Positions 11,401 to 19,866 of a DNA stretch of 64,000 nt are shown in pieces. Within the stretch, counting starts at the first letter, position 1. Each line of letters opens with the position of its first letter. The position numbers were made by a program, and so were the translations under genes. Source of the DNA: Histomonas meleagridis (Eukaryota; Parabasalia; Tritrichomonadida; Dientamoebidae); contig WSYJ01000133.1 in NCBI GenBank assembly GCA_020186115.1, positions 62,001 through 126,000 on the forward strand. Reading direction: 5' to 3'. Under the pieces are notes generated by a model. The model saw only the letters and a program-made list of their open reading frames with translations, did no database searches and was not told the origin of the DNA.

Positions 11401-12787
11401 ATTTACCTTTTTTAATAATTTCATTTGTATTATATATTAATTGTAATAATGAATCTTGTTCAAACATATTCTTCATACATTTAAGTAATACTTCTTGAAT
11501 TTGATTAACTTCATTAGGGAATTCATTAGCATAATTAGGTAATAATGGGACAACTTTAGTTTGATAAGGTTCTAATGTACCCGGATAATATAAATATTTC
11601 CCAGCGCCACTTAATGTATAATAATATGTGAAATTCGATATATCAATTTCTTCTGCATTATTTAATGATTCTTCTTTCATAAATCCATCAGTAATTAATT
11701 CTGATCCAAGTTCTTTAACAAATGTCGCATACGCTGAAATTATTGCATAAATTGTTGTGTAATTCTTATGATGGATTTTAAGTTTTTGTTCTTGGCCATC
11801 AGGTAATAAGAACTTAATGGTAACTGTCCCTTTAGATTTATGGACTGATACATATCGGAAATATGGTATTGAGTATAAAAGTTCTTTTGATTCACCATCA
11901 AGTAAATCAATTTTACTTGGACCAACAAATAACTCGGATGGTACATAATTCTTATCTTCGCCAATGGCATATTTACATTTGAAACTTTCGCTGCCAAAAT
12001 TCGGTATCGATAATGAGATGGTGATGTATTGGCCAATCGATTCTTCTTTGGTAGGTGGCTTTCGTTCCTTAAGAAAATCAATGACTAAAGCTTTGACTTC
12101 TTCAGAAGTGTCCGCTGGAATCGATTCTTCTGTAACTTGGGAAATATCTGCGGATGTGATATATAATGAATAATAACAAAGTTCGGCTTTCTTTTCATCT
12201 GATATTGTAAGACTACTCTTCTTAAGATACTCGGATACATCATTATAAGCTAACATTGATGAAGATGGATCCATTAATTGTGATTTGGTGAAAACAAAAT
12301 AACGTCTCTTAAATACAACTTTGTCATAATTGGTACACTGTTGAGGTAAGGATAGTTCTAAGTTAAGTGGGACATGTTCACCATCAGATGATATGGTAAA
12401 TAATGAGTAACCAATTGCATTACCGATTCTAAACTTTTCTGCAATGAAAGAAACAAGCTCCTTAACGGTCTTTGAAATATCAATCATAAGTTTCTTGGTA
12501 GTTCCATCAGATGTTAGAACAGATATGGCTAAACTTGTCCTTAAAACAAATATTGTCATCCCATCCTGTGGATGGTAATGAGAAATTTCCTTGTCTGGAT
12601 TTACCCACTTGAATTCCTTGTCTTTCTTACGGATAAGTAAACGAAGATTTTTAGCTTCAGGAATTTGCAAATTTTTAAGTGCAAGAGAAAGAAGTTGAGA
12701 GCCCTTGATGTCGCCCGGGTATTCAAACTCTTTTGCGTTTTTTCCATGTATGTTATCGCAGGTAAGAAGGCGGATTGTTGCGGACAT
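5474..12787 (-). CDS. Talin-like FERM-domain protein with long helical rod
   Basis: A protein of about 2437 aa. The frame extends to 12802 only through a GTG; the first ATG (MSATIRLLTC) is at 12787. The N-terminal ~370 residues look like a linear talin-type FERM: an F0-like ubiquitin fold (1-85), F1 (86-165, ending FKRRYFVF), F2 helical lobe (170-255) and a PTB-like F3 (about 300-370, YSIPYFRYVSVHKSKGTV). The remaining 2000 residues are almost wholly alpha-helical bundles without other domains, as in a talin rod. The last ~45 residues form a charged helix (HLMKRLQLESRVHLCRWKM) as at talin C-termini. Talins link membrane receptors to actin; that fits the amoeboid adhesion of trichomonads. Rod repeats are not alignable by eye to animal R1-R13, so the name is by architecture. 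A long FERM-coiled-coil protein of another kind is the alternative. Confidence 0.65.
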   Translation of the reverse strand: MSATIRLLTCDNIHGKNAKEFEYPGDIKGSQLLSLALKNLQIPEAKNLRLLIRKKDKEFKWVNPDKEISHYHPQDGMTIFVLRTSLAISVLTSDGTTKKLMIDISKTVKELVSFIAEKFRIGNAIGYSLFTISSDGEHVPLNLELSLPQQCTNYDKVVFKRRYFVFTKSQLMDPSSSMLAYNDVSEYLKKSSLTISDEKKAELCYYSLYITSADISQVTEESIPADTSEEVKALVIDFLKERKPPTKEESIGQYITISLSIPNFGSESFKCKYAIGEDKNYVPSELFVGPSKIDLLDGESKELLYSIPYFRYVSVHKSKGTVTIKFLLPDGQEQKLKIHHKNYTTIYAIISAYATFVKELGSELITDGFMKEESLNNAEEIDISNFTYYYTLSGAGKYLYYPGTLEPYQTKVVPLLPNYANEFPNEVNQIQEVLLKCMKNMFEQDSLLQLIYNTNEIIKKGKLPDNDKEEIINSLLMISTSNITVGNLEIILSNLDILIKCQKLIRSEIMVKVEGKRKIIIENWVNFLKKYRETFQDSLKQLKQCPTNGTILYNTQFHLINLLKELKSLTEFAESVLPLCQGSVFLPAIEHFTIIIKDVLRPLIPHEPNERLKHIYILHQALFSVAILLTVGNTIKNDQKIINNQELVDKIESALISLGNAYSNVHKIRQQLTIRPYSIPYFEQIKEQTIVLQRAIIDCKSITEMVTSITSDKTFQQALIFSKKKVDIFITLLNEIKIDPYHVIPTKKQIKTLIDALNETITKFLSYEEQNNDSKANELYKQIKDKILELKTITTIFNLELKQSTRAIFVSINRTLSILKEIMSPIRELSTILSDASNIYYFNNINRIIEEILSNHIATTKELNKIFEELTTNIKNVSNLTNDSSKLLKDLTYINESQNIDREIETFQEMRKILSDSQDKTQPNEEKFTKIQNVIDQIDLIISCINQLPEYETIKPPTLTIIPFFSGKEIKLMVEDIIPQFEEVSRFFNDFANIEIFSKHKNILMNMKYWKLYFDNMSKVIKEVKSNESQLLSKLKEVFRKKEQVKVFTLITKPFVNEINSYTKQLETFFSNCEMINEKILKPHIGENDIEIFKQTTDILFNKLNSILSQTTIKNTDIITKIRLLQSSLLSTNEGGESQQQNVNKIYQMIVEIIPIIKEDSALKTLLNILIEYCDNLSKYTDISTSTNIIRQSSSSHFFTNVLHSIDIQKIFDRIESFDNLSKDIIDIIDDKFELLSQNTDLMSTNLIASITFIKAHEKGKFYYDELRTLIQAQANKELKNNLIQKMIIGFSITLCNIINELRTEINSFKVEDIKANYYLQYLKNSLNSFNVDVIVDSKSFPSITLKYDSLHEIQCYSTLLLQGIKEEKIINLIEKYNSFMIQLDLTISLYYYSNSEILIKEYLHQKPDDENIKQSIIIFENPSLIITANFINLCFISRYIQEIDSTQRMKQFKLITQFWLNPLMEFSKVQYRSMALSFLLQSKKEMEKIIETLQTDTMKVPMFLRKIISYLSFVVSLSNSIQDHIKEFMDKFNVLYQLIYNIDQQFSILCNEEKSYKADIKLQAWIPHLNNLLDEIIKIIDKYEEPNYKEIPEFNNTSNKQFLQVLNYMEGTQYYDETKEVINYIKEHINYNNEYYQSLKSFVELIPTYTSIELSKIEKKMVKYNKKVTNKESFIKYLPIILSTFMGILPTIQKDSKELLDISLIKIIKLIENSNNEESLKKVFDELKKISSFIEFRSLKENEIKDKSNEKSIELIHLLSEYKTEEVHYKIIEIKSLQASAIEKKVKDQLLENILPTIDEIDKIEQLNEDNIKELRMKIISYVTDISNIITNSIINVQNIDELLDIRTDNNLYAQNLTEIVDQKQLLLITSNVQIMSEHGIILKNKPDIQFYSEFIRLSYQSIKVLLTYIKDFSNINLRLFRRYVDNIGDIVEDLSFVNNEEETNEIIKLQKILLEILINIILYISLINAGFTNSKLKESFLLILSQKSPLLKEEINKIIPSSIELLQQNTMKQLNEQFNTLTNQLQEQINSFITLITNDDINSIITKEFPIYETLFKLSTIIKQTTNIEYLPYEPELANKLPSKIKMPRLTNDSSNLNTQEICKETINIINETKEIIQKFSLFIQTSPENSEIVEKITKIYEQIDLTLINTLKTSLSSVNLQNKMNLSKAANSLCNNCDLMNKSLKSKCHSNPNWRIQFDSSTQSILEDLDLILTLCDEAITFANNEDATLGELRDKIFAVSKPLQEQYTIINERINEIKQNIPSATREFTITLLNLCSSGASAYINLLLYTKDHLKDVKDLNGLLEKGNKIIDFIKEINDVIQNGLPTLNKLIEFSKKLNEIFGESVKNIDFENVTNEITQMKEQLNIINGGFEKLCETMEKSKNSASSGKGINLAAARDHLMKRLQLESRVHLCRWKMEYLEEKMKGIEQNSE

Positions 12788-13592
12788 ATTTTTTTGAAAC
12801 ACTGATTAAACTTTTTCAATTGCTGTTTTGAAAACTGCCATTGAAAAGTGCCAAAAGAGAAGAGTTGGAGAAAAGATAGATATAAAAAAACATTTCAATT
12901 AATTAGTTAAATATGTTTGTAATCGAAATTTATGTAAAAAAACAAAATTAAATTTATATAGTATTCATGAAAGTTCATTATATGAATTAAATTCTTGAAG
13001 CCTCGCCGTTAAAAAAAATATCGTGAAGTGAACAAAACAAAGAAACAATAAAATTCTAATTGAAAAATTGAAACAATTTTTTTGATAGTGGAAATATAAA
13101 TATTTCATTAAATTAGTTTATAAATTATAATTTTTTGATAATATATAAATAATAATACATTTGTATTATATATTTAATTTTATATTATGATATATTAATT
13201 TCTTTCATTAAAAATTTAGTTTAATTTGATTTGACATTAAAAATTTGACAACGGTTTGTATCATCGTTTTGTCTGTTTTTTGTATCAGCGTGGTAAATTT
13301 TTTTTTTAATAATGAAAAATTTATTTTTAACCTAAAGAAATTTATTGACGTCTTTTCTGCTTCATTTTTAGTTGTCATCTTAATTAAGTTTAATTATTTT
13401 ATTATTGATTAATCAAAAGGAACATAAATCCAAAACATGAAAAAAATCTTTAATAAAAATTCACTTATTTCCTAGTATTTTCATATTATCATTTTTGATA
13501 TTTATTTCCATTGTGTTAATCCCCAATTGAATCTCCGAGCATTCGTAAGTAAATATCTCAAAAATCTATCGTTTAGCTAAAGCACAAACGTT
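12788..13592. other. Intergenic region upstream of talin-like and ankyrin genes
   Basis: About 800 bp of very AT-rich DNA lies between the divergent talin-like (-) and DUF3447 (+) genes. It presumably carries both promoters. I see no convincing initiator for either and no coding frame or RNA fold. Confidence 0.4.
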
Positions 13593-15436
13593 TTGCATGA
13601 CTTGCAAGTGAAAGATAAAAAATATATAACATATCTCATATTATTAGAAAGTATTGTTTTTGAATTAAATGACGAAAATATTGAGGCTTTAGTTGAAAAA
13701 TTATTAAATGTTTTTGATGCAGATAATTCATATTCTTTTTTTATTATAATATTCCATTTGTCATTTTCAGCATTTACTTCTAAAAAGATAAATACAAATG
13801 TAATTTTTACATTTTTAAATATGATTTTTACAAAGAAAGAAGAAATTGTAAAAAGCAAATTTCCTATTAAAAATATTCTTTCTCTGTTAAACATTGCATA
13901 TAATCCTCAAGAATCATATTATTTTCTTCAATGGTTGATAGATCAAAAATTTATTGAGCCTGGTTCCATTCAAAATATAGAAACTTTATATTTCTCTCAT
14001 TATAAATCACAACAAAAAGTTTTATTTTCATATAAAGCTCTTCCATCATTTAGTAAGTTCAAAGAAAATTTCGAAGAGCTTAGTAAGAATGATTGTGAAC
14101 TTCATAAGAAATTAATTCGTGAAGGAGTTAACCCAAATGAAATTGCAAAAATAATTAGAAATGATGATATCGAAAAATTACAAGAAATAGTATCAAGCCC
14201 AAATTTTGATTTTAATCAAGTAATTGAACCATCTCTTTATGAAAAATTTACATTTATTAATCAAAATAATGTTAAACTTATTGAATATGCAGCATTTTTT
14301 GGATCTATTAAATGTTTTAAATTATTAAAACTAAGTGGTTCTAATTTAGAAAATATTGGGAAGTATGCAATTGCTGGTGGTAACCTTGAAATAATTCATA
14401 TTTGTGAGCAAAGTAATATATCTTTTTTTGATTCATTTGAAATTGCGGTTGAATTTCACCAAAAAGAAATTTTTTATTATCTTTATGAAAATAAAATTGC
14501 TGAAATTAAAGATATAAATGAATTGGGAAAGAAATGTATTAAATATAACAACTTTGAAATTTTCTCATTTTTAGAAGATAAAGGAATGAAAGTAAATGAT
14601 ACCCTTTTTATGGAAGCAGCTTCAAATGGAAATTTATATCTAATTAAGCATTTTCAAAAAGAAAAACATTTCCCGAATGATATTTTATATTATGCGATAA
14701 TTTCAAAAAATTTCGAACTTGTTAAATTTATAGCTGAGCAAAATAAAAGTTATATTAGTGCCAAAAATATTTATTATTTTGTAATAAAGTTTATTTTGTT
14801 AAATATATGTTTCAAATTAATAATTGGAATTTGTTTTAATAATTTGAAACTCCAATAATTTTTGCAACGTCATGTGGTTCTGTTGAAATCGTAAAATTTC
14901 TTCTTGATGGAAAAATTTCAAATATTAATGCTAAAGCTATTTGTTCAATTTATAAAGAGTTTATTTCAATTGTTTGGTAATTCATCGTTTTTAATGGTGT
15001 ACATAAAAATTATTTAAAACTGCATTGATTATTGCAGCCGAAAAAGGTAACACTGAAATTGTTGAGTTACTTCTTAATCAAAAAAGTATAAATGTAAATG
15101 CAAAAGATGTCTTTTTTTCATATTCAATGTATATTTGAATAAAAAGCGATTTCCATATCATATTCAAAATTAAAATATATTATTTAAAACAGCACTTATG
15201 TATGCTACTACAAATGGTAATGTTGAAATTGTTAAATTACTTGTCAAACAAAAAGATATCAATATTAATGCAAAAGATATTTGTTTAATTAATTTAATGG
15301 TTATTTCATTTAATTAGTAAATTATAATATCATTTGGAATTAATTTAAAAAATTTTTTACAGCCTTAAATTATACATCAAATGAAGAAATTAAAGCATTA
15401 ATTTCACATTATTCAAAGGACAAAAATAAAAGTTGA
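13593..15436 (+). CDS. DUF3447/ankyrin-repeat protein with four 77-nt spacers
   Basis: The N-terminal ~390 residues (13593-14771) are the trichomonad DUF3447 type, with ELHKKLIREGVNPNEIAKII, LIEYAAFFGSIKCFK and YAIAGGNLEIIHICEQ. They are followed by three full ankyrin units at 14849-14941, 15019-15111 and 15189-15281 and a last exon at 15359-15436 ending in a natural KNKS-TGA tail. The four spacers (14772-14848, 14942-15018, 15112-15188, 15282-15358) are each exactly 77 nt and contain stops or shift the frame. All units are open. No in-frame ATG exists: the frame begins after TAA at 13578 and the nearest ATG (13597) is out of frame, so the start is unresolved (lost ATG, TTG, or an upstream exon). 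Such proteins are probably scaffolds; no function is assigned. Confidence 0.6.
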
Positions 15437-16019
15437 TTAATTTCTTACCAATAAATATAAATAACAACTTAGAAAGTAAAATTTATGTTAGAAAATATCC
15501 CCTTGATAACCTAAAGTAATAAAAATATCAGATGAAAATAGATCTTTTTTAATGTTTTCCTATCTTGAAAGCTAACATATAATATTTTTATTATGTTTTG
15601 AGGTTTAACATCATCACCAGGTTCCTCAAAAAGATACAAATAATAAAACCATAATTTCGTAGAAATAAAAACGAAAATTATCTCATGTAAATAATGAAGA
15701 TATTGTTCAGAAGCAAATCATTAATGATTCGCCCAGGTGTAAGAAAAACAAAAATATAATGAACCATATTATTAGGATAAGAAGGTGAGCAACTACTTTC
15801 TTTTGCGCCTTTTTCACGTTTATATTTAAATGTGGTTCTTATTCCAATATTTTATAAATATAAACTAAATTCACAAAAAATCATTTTGAAATTTAAATTT
15901 ATAAAAAATTATTTATCTTTAGCCAAAATACATGTACATCAACAAATTATAAAATCGATACATTTAAGCAATAAATAAATTTTATGTTTTTTAACCTTGA
16001 AAAATTAAATAGTTTATAT
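15437..16019. other. Intergenic, AT-rich
   Basis: Between the ankyrin gene and the GC-richer island. No frame of note, no repeat and no RNA fold is seen. Confidence 0.35.
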
Positions 16020-16021
16020 TA

Positions 16022-16112
16022 ACGGTGATTTGCCTCCAGAGATTTTGTAAAGTATTCAATTTCGTACGGCTTTCCGATTTCTGGGGGGAACATCCCGTTC
16101 AGTACGATCGCT
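16022..16112 (+). other. GC-rich island: candidate structured RNA or micro-ORF
   Basis: About 90 bp stand out from the AT-rich flanks. On the + strand CGTAC and GTACG can pair across two small hairpins (CGG-CTTT-CCG and GGG-AACAT-CCC), with an ATTTCTGG between them that resembles an Sm site. On the - strand the same bases hold a 24-codon ATG frame (MFPPEIGKPYEIEYFTKSLE...) ending in TAA. Neither reading is secure. No snRNA hallmark sequence (U1, U2, U5 or U6) is recognised. Confidence 0.25.
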
Positions 16113-16243
16113 TATTACTTTTTCAATGCTTTAACCAAATTTGAGAGATCTATCAAATTTGAAAAAAAGATTGAAATTGAAAAGGGGTTTTTCCGGCATC
16201 CTTTGAAAAATACCCATTTTTACCCTTAGACCATAAATCTTGT

Positions 16244-16552
16244 ATGGAGAACGAAACAACGAACCTTAGAAGCAGTATGCTTGAATCTAGTAAAAGCGAT
16301 GGTGACATCGGCGAAGATAGTGAACCTCCACTTGATATATCCCAAAAATTGTTTTATGGATGCTTTAAATATCATCCATCAAAGTACTTAGCAAAGTATA
16401 AACGGCAACCAGTGGGAGTTACTAGAAGGGACTTTAATTGGGACTTAGGTGAATCAAAAGCTGTCCAAATTAAAAGCGAATCATTCCCAGAAGTTGGCCC
16501 ACTTGATGCTTTCCACAGAAGCAACCACCTATGTGAAATTGATGTTTTTTGA
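16244..16552 (+). CDS. Small hypothetical protein, 102 aa
   Basis: An ATG-initiated frame with balanced composition unlike the AT-driven random frames nearby (residues include Trp, Pro, His, Arg and Cys). The N-terminal ~35 residues are acidic and serine-rich (SSKSDGDIGEDSEPP). The rest is a compact segment containing FKYHPSKYLAKYKR and VGVTRRDFNWDLGES. There is no signal peptide or membrane segment. No family is recognised. The opposite-strand frame at 16372-16623 is considered its shadow. Confidence 0.5.
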   Translation: MENETTNLRSSMLESSKSDGDIGEDSEPPLDISQKLFYGCFKYHPSKYLAKYKRQPVGVTRRDFNWDLGESKAVQIKSESFPEVGPLDAFHRSNHLCEIDVF

Positions 16553-16889
16553 ATATTAACCATGTAATTATTAAAAAATAAATTCATAATATAAATTTGA
16601 AGAGGAATTCTTTCCGATCGCAAATTGTGATCCCATTTGGAATTCCATCAACCAAACTCATGAGTTCGGTTTAAAGCACGTTTTATCTTCTGTGTTTCCA
16701 AAAAAAAATTTTATATACATAACTTTAATATCAATCAATGATTAGTCATTTACTTTCTTGAGGAGTTACAAAACGACACAAATTCTTGCTGAATTAAATA
16801 AAAACTTATGATTTTTGCTAGCAAAATAAAACAATTAAGAATAAAGAGATAAAAGTTACTTTGGGCTTCATCTTGTGTCAGATATATTG

Positions 16890-16894
16890 TCATT
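16890..16894 (+). promoter_or_regulatory. Putative initiator TCATT of carboxypeptidase gene
   Basis: TCATT matches the trichomonad initiator TCAYW and lies 43 nt before the ATG at 16937. Confidence 0.4.
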
Positions 16895-16936
16895 GAAAAC
16901 TGAATGACAAATTAATTGGTGCTCTTAAGGTAACAA

Positions 16937-18691
16937 ATGGAATCCCAAACTCTTCCTGATTATCAATGTAAACCAAAAACAAGATTGGAAATCCCTATTT
17001 CATTGCAAAACCCAAATAGCCATCCAGGAGCGCCAATGATTCCATGTGTTTTTAAGCAAGAAAATCCTGATGAACTGCGGGAACAAAATGAACTAATTTA
17101 TGATCCAATGGATCCAAATGTGTGTAAGAGTGATATAAAGTTCTCTGGTAATTTTGAATGTGGAAACCTTGGTAAAGTCTATCAAATTGGAGATAACAAG
17201 TATGAAATTCATATACTACCAGATCCTAATGATCAGCAAAGTGCACAATGGTTTTTTTTCAAAGTTGAATCACTTAAGCCAGGTGTTTATTACTTTATTA
17301 TTGTTGGTTTTTATCGTCAATGCAATTTACATTTCAAAGGATCACAAGCTTGCGCTTATTCTCAATTTAAATCTAAACGAGGAATAGGGTGGCATCGTAT
17401 TGGTGAAGAAATGAATTACTTTCGATGGAAAACAGGCAAATTTCCAGAATGGGCATGGAGCTTCAAATTTACTGTTGAGCAACCAGACACCATGTACTTT
17501 GCCCACAGTTATCCATACACATATACAGACATGCTTAACTGCGTTGGTAAGCTTCAGCCACTTTGCAAATCATCGACATTATGCCAATCAGTTGGCGGCT
17601 TAAAAGTTCCCGTTGTTTTCTGGGATGCTGACCAAGAGAGTTGTGTTGATGTTGCTCCGTATCTTGAGGAAGGTAAGCAACTCACACATGAAGCTCCACC
17701 AATTCGCGAGGAAAATATTGAAGAATTTTCACAGACAATTATTGATAAACTCAAACAGTGGGGTCGAAATGACCTTAATGATGGCGTAAAATCAGATAAG
17801 AAGCCAGTTATTGTGATAGCAGCACGTACGCACCCTGGAGAAACGAATTCGTCATTTGCAATCGAAGGTTTGATGCAAACGGTTTTTGCGAATAACGAAT
17901 TCGGTGTAAAGCTCAGAAAAAGTTACTCGTGGTTAATAATACCTATGATTAATCCAGATGGTGTAATATGTGGGTTTTATAGGCCATCTCTTTCTGGTGA
18001 TGATATTAATAGAGTTTGGCAAAAGCCAGATCCATTATCACATCCAATTGCTCATAATGTTCTTAACTTATTAACAGTTCTTCGACGTACAAGACCTATT
18101 CCATTCTTTTTAGATTTCCATGGCCATACCGGCGTATGCAATAGCTTTGTTTATGGATTTATGAATGATAATAATCCCGCGATTTATAAAGCTGAAAGAA
18201 TCTTCCCATTGCTTATGACAAAACACACGAATTTGTTTTCGAATGAAATGTGTTCATATCTTAAGCAGGAAGCATATGAGGGAACAATGAGAGTTGTGTT
18301 GAGAAGGAAGTTTTTGATTTTGTTCGCTTATACACTTGAAATGAGCTTTGGCGGTTCAGACTTTGGTCCAAGACATGATACACAGTTCACGCCGCATGAC
18401 TTTAGGGAAATTGGCGTTGCAACTGCTCATGCATTGGATGAAATGTTTTCAGAGCCAACAACACTCGCGTCAAGGGAAGTGTTTGAGTTGTTGAAATTCC
18501 CCGAAAATGTGAAAAATGACTTAAGTAGTAAAACAAATACGAAAATTGAAATTGAGGGAACTGTTATGGAAGGAAAACGCGAATTTTTCAGGTTCAACAT
18601 AGACGACATAAGCACAAGTCCACCTAAAAAAGAAATGACATTAAAGTTAAAGCAACTTGTTTATGACAAAAATTATATAAATGTGTTGTAA
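16937..18691 (+). CDS. Cytosolic carboxypeptidase (M14 family, tubulin deglutamylase type)
   Basis: 584 aa. The N-terminal beta-sandwich domain characteristic of cytosolic carboxypeptidases (about 65-185) precedes the M14 catalytic domain. Zinc ligands are visible in RTHPGE (H299, E302) and DFHGH (H395). The substrate-binding NPDGV..GFYR lies at 339-349 and the general base in TLEMSFGG (E468). The family removes glutamates from polyglutamylated tubulin and other proteins, relevant to a flagellate with large microtubule arrays. All catalytic residues are present, so it is probably active. No signal peptide is present, consistent with a cytosolic enzyme. Which glutamate linkage it prefers (CCP5-like or CCP1-like) cannot be told from the sequence. 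Confidence 0.88.
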   Translation: MESQTLPDYQCKPKTRLEIPISLQNPNSHPGAPMIPCVFKQENPDELREQNELIYDPMDPNVCKSDIKFSGNFECGNLGKVYQIGDNKYEIHILPDPNDQQSAQWFFFKVESLKPGVYYFIIVGFYRQCNLHFKGSQACAYSQFKSKRGIGWHRIGEEMNYFRWKTGKFPEWAWSFKFTVEQPDTMYFAHSYPYTYTDMLNCVGKLQPLCKSSTLCQSVGGLKVPVVFWDADQESCVDVAPYLEEGKQLTHEAPPIREENIEEFSQTIIDKLKQWGRNDLNDGVKSDKKPVIVIAARTHPGETNSSFAIEGLMQTVFANNEFGVKLRKSYSWLIIPMINPDGVICGFYRPSLSGDDINRVWQKPDPLSHPIAHNVLNLLTVLRRTRPIPFFLDFHGHTGVCNSFVYGFMNDNNPAIYKAERIFPLLMTKHTNLFSNEMCSYLKQEAYEGTMRVVLRRKFLILFAYTLEMSFGGSDFGPRHDTQFTPHDFREIGVATAHALDEMFSEPTTLASREVFELLKFPENVKNDLSSKTNTKIEIEGTVMEGKREFFRFNIDDISTSPPKKEMTLKLKQLVYDKNYINVL

Positions 18692-18873
18692 TAAACTTTT
18701 ATATATTATCCGAAACTTTATTAAAAAAAATATTTTTGTAATTTATAAATCGTTGTGATGACTTACAACAAAGTTGAAAAAAGAAATATCAATATAATAA
18801 AAAGGAAATATCAAAAGTTGTAAAAAAAGTATGAAATAGAACAAACATTTATTATAAATATATCTATAGGTTT

Positions 18874-19842
18874 TCATTTCTTAGGCAATGAATGATCTTT
18901 TAGTTTCTGTATCTTAGCGATCCATTCGAATTCTTTCTTGCTGATTTCACTTCTCTTTGCTTGAATCTTTTGCTTCATTTCATCTTCCTCTTTTTTGTAT
19001 AGTTTCTGTAGTATTTTTAATTCTTTTTGCTTCTTATTAATCGCGTTAATTATTTCTGTGTTTTGGTTGATGTGATTCTGAACTTTTACATTTTCATCGC
19101 CTTTAACTTGAGAATTCTCAAGAAGAAGTTGATCAATCCTTTGAAGGAGTTCATCTGCTGTTTCATCTGGTACGTAATCAGGAAATGGAAGATTTTCCTT
19201 TGCGTATTTGAAATATCGAGAAAATTTTTGTTCAAGTATTACTGATGTTGAATGTACTTTTTCGATTTTCCTTTGTAACTTAACAAGTGTCTTTTCCATT
19301 TCCTTAACTTGTGTTTGAAGATCCATTGCATCGATTTCGACTGAATCAATATTTGGTTCATCAAAAATTTTTAATAATTCTTGATCTTCCTCACTAAATG
19401 TAATTGGCTTGTTAAATGATAATTGAGAAATTCGAATTTCATTCTGTAGTTTTGTAATATTTGATTCAGAATTTCTAATTTCATTTTCAAGATATAAAAG
19501 TATATCATCTGATGAACGAAAATCAGTAGGCGCACTCATTTCTTGACTTTCTTCTTGGATAGCATCTGAAATTTCAAAGTCAATATTTATACTAATTTTT
19601 TCTTCGATTTCTTTTATATGACTATTGATCTCTTGAATTAGTTTTTTGTTTGTTGCTTGGAGTTTTTCTAATTGTTCTTCCTTTAAATAAATGTCTTTTT
19701 TGATTTTGAAAATAGCTTCTTCACTATTTTTAAATTTATTCGAAGCCACGGTTATTTGATTAATTTTTTGTTGAATTTGCCTTATTTCTTCTTTTTTATT
19801 TCTTATTTTTTGCTGAATTGATTTGAATTCATTCTCATACAT
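18874..19842 (-). CDS. Coiled-coil protein, 322 aa, unknown
   Basis: Nearly the whole protein is predicted coiled coil, rich in Lys, Glu, Gln and Ile with heptad-like spacing. A less regular part near residues 95-125 (EEMSAPTDFRSSDDILLYL region) and a proline-containing break near 210-225 (LPFPDYVPDE) interrupt it. There is no membrane segment or known motif. It is divergently transcribed from the GCN5 gene with only 24 bp between start codons. A cytoskeletal or kinetochore/basal-body role is possible, but nothing specific shows it. Confidence 0.6.
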   Translation of the reverse strand: MYENEFKSIQQKIRNKKEEIRQIQQKINQITVASNKFKNSEEAIFKIKKDIYLKEEQLEKLQATNKKLIQEINSHIKEIEEKISINIDFEISDAIQEESQEMSAPTDFRSSDDILLYLENEIRNSESNITKLQNEIRISQLSFNKPITFSEEDQELLKIFDEPNIDSVEIDAMDLQTQVKEMEKTLVKLQRKIEKVHSTSVILEQKFSRYFKYAKENLPFPDYVPDETADELLQRIDQLLLENSQVKGDENVKVQNHINQNTEIINAINKKQKELKILQKLYKKEEDEMKQKIQAKRSEISKKEFEWIAKIQKLKDHSLPKK

Positions 19843-19844
19843 TA

Positions 19845-19866
19845 TTTCACATCACATTTCACCTCA
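19845..19866 (+). promoter_or_regulatory. Compact promoter with repeated TCAC initiators
   Basis: The 24-bp gap between two divergent ATGs contains TCACA, TCACA and TCACC (19847, 19852, 19859), each starting TCAC as in the TCAYW initiator, just before the GCN5 ATG. No equivalent lies on the other strand, so the coiled-coil gene must start transcription inside the GCN5 coding region or use another element. Confidence 0.45.

Noticed and set aside
14772-14848. Canonical spliceosomal intron in the ankyrin gene
   Set aside because: No GT at a consistent position, no ACTAACACACAG, and the base string before TAL is ACA, ACT, ACC or AAA rather than a fixed AG end.
16372-16623. 83-codon - strand frame
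   Set aside because: Antisense to the 102-aa + frame, which has the better composition and an ATG.
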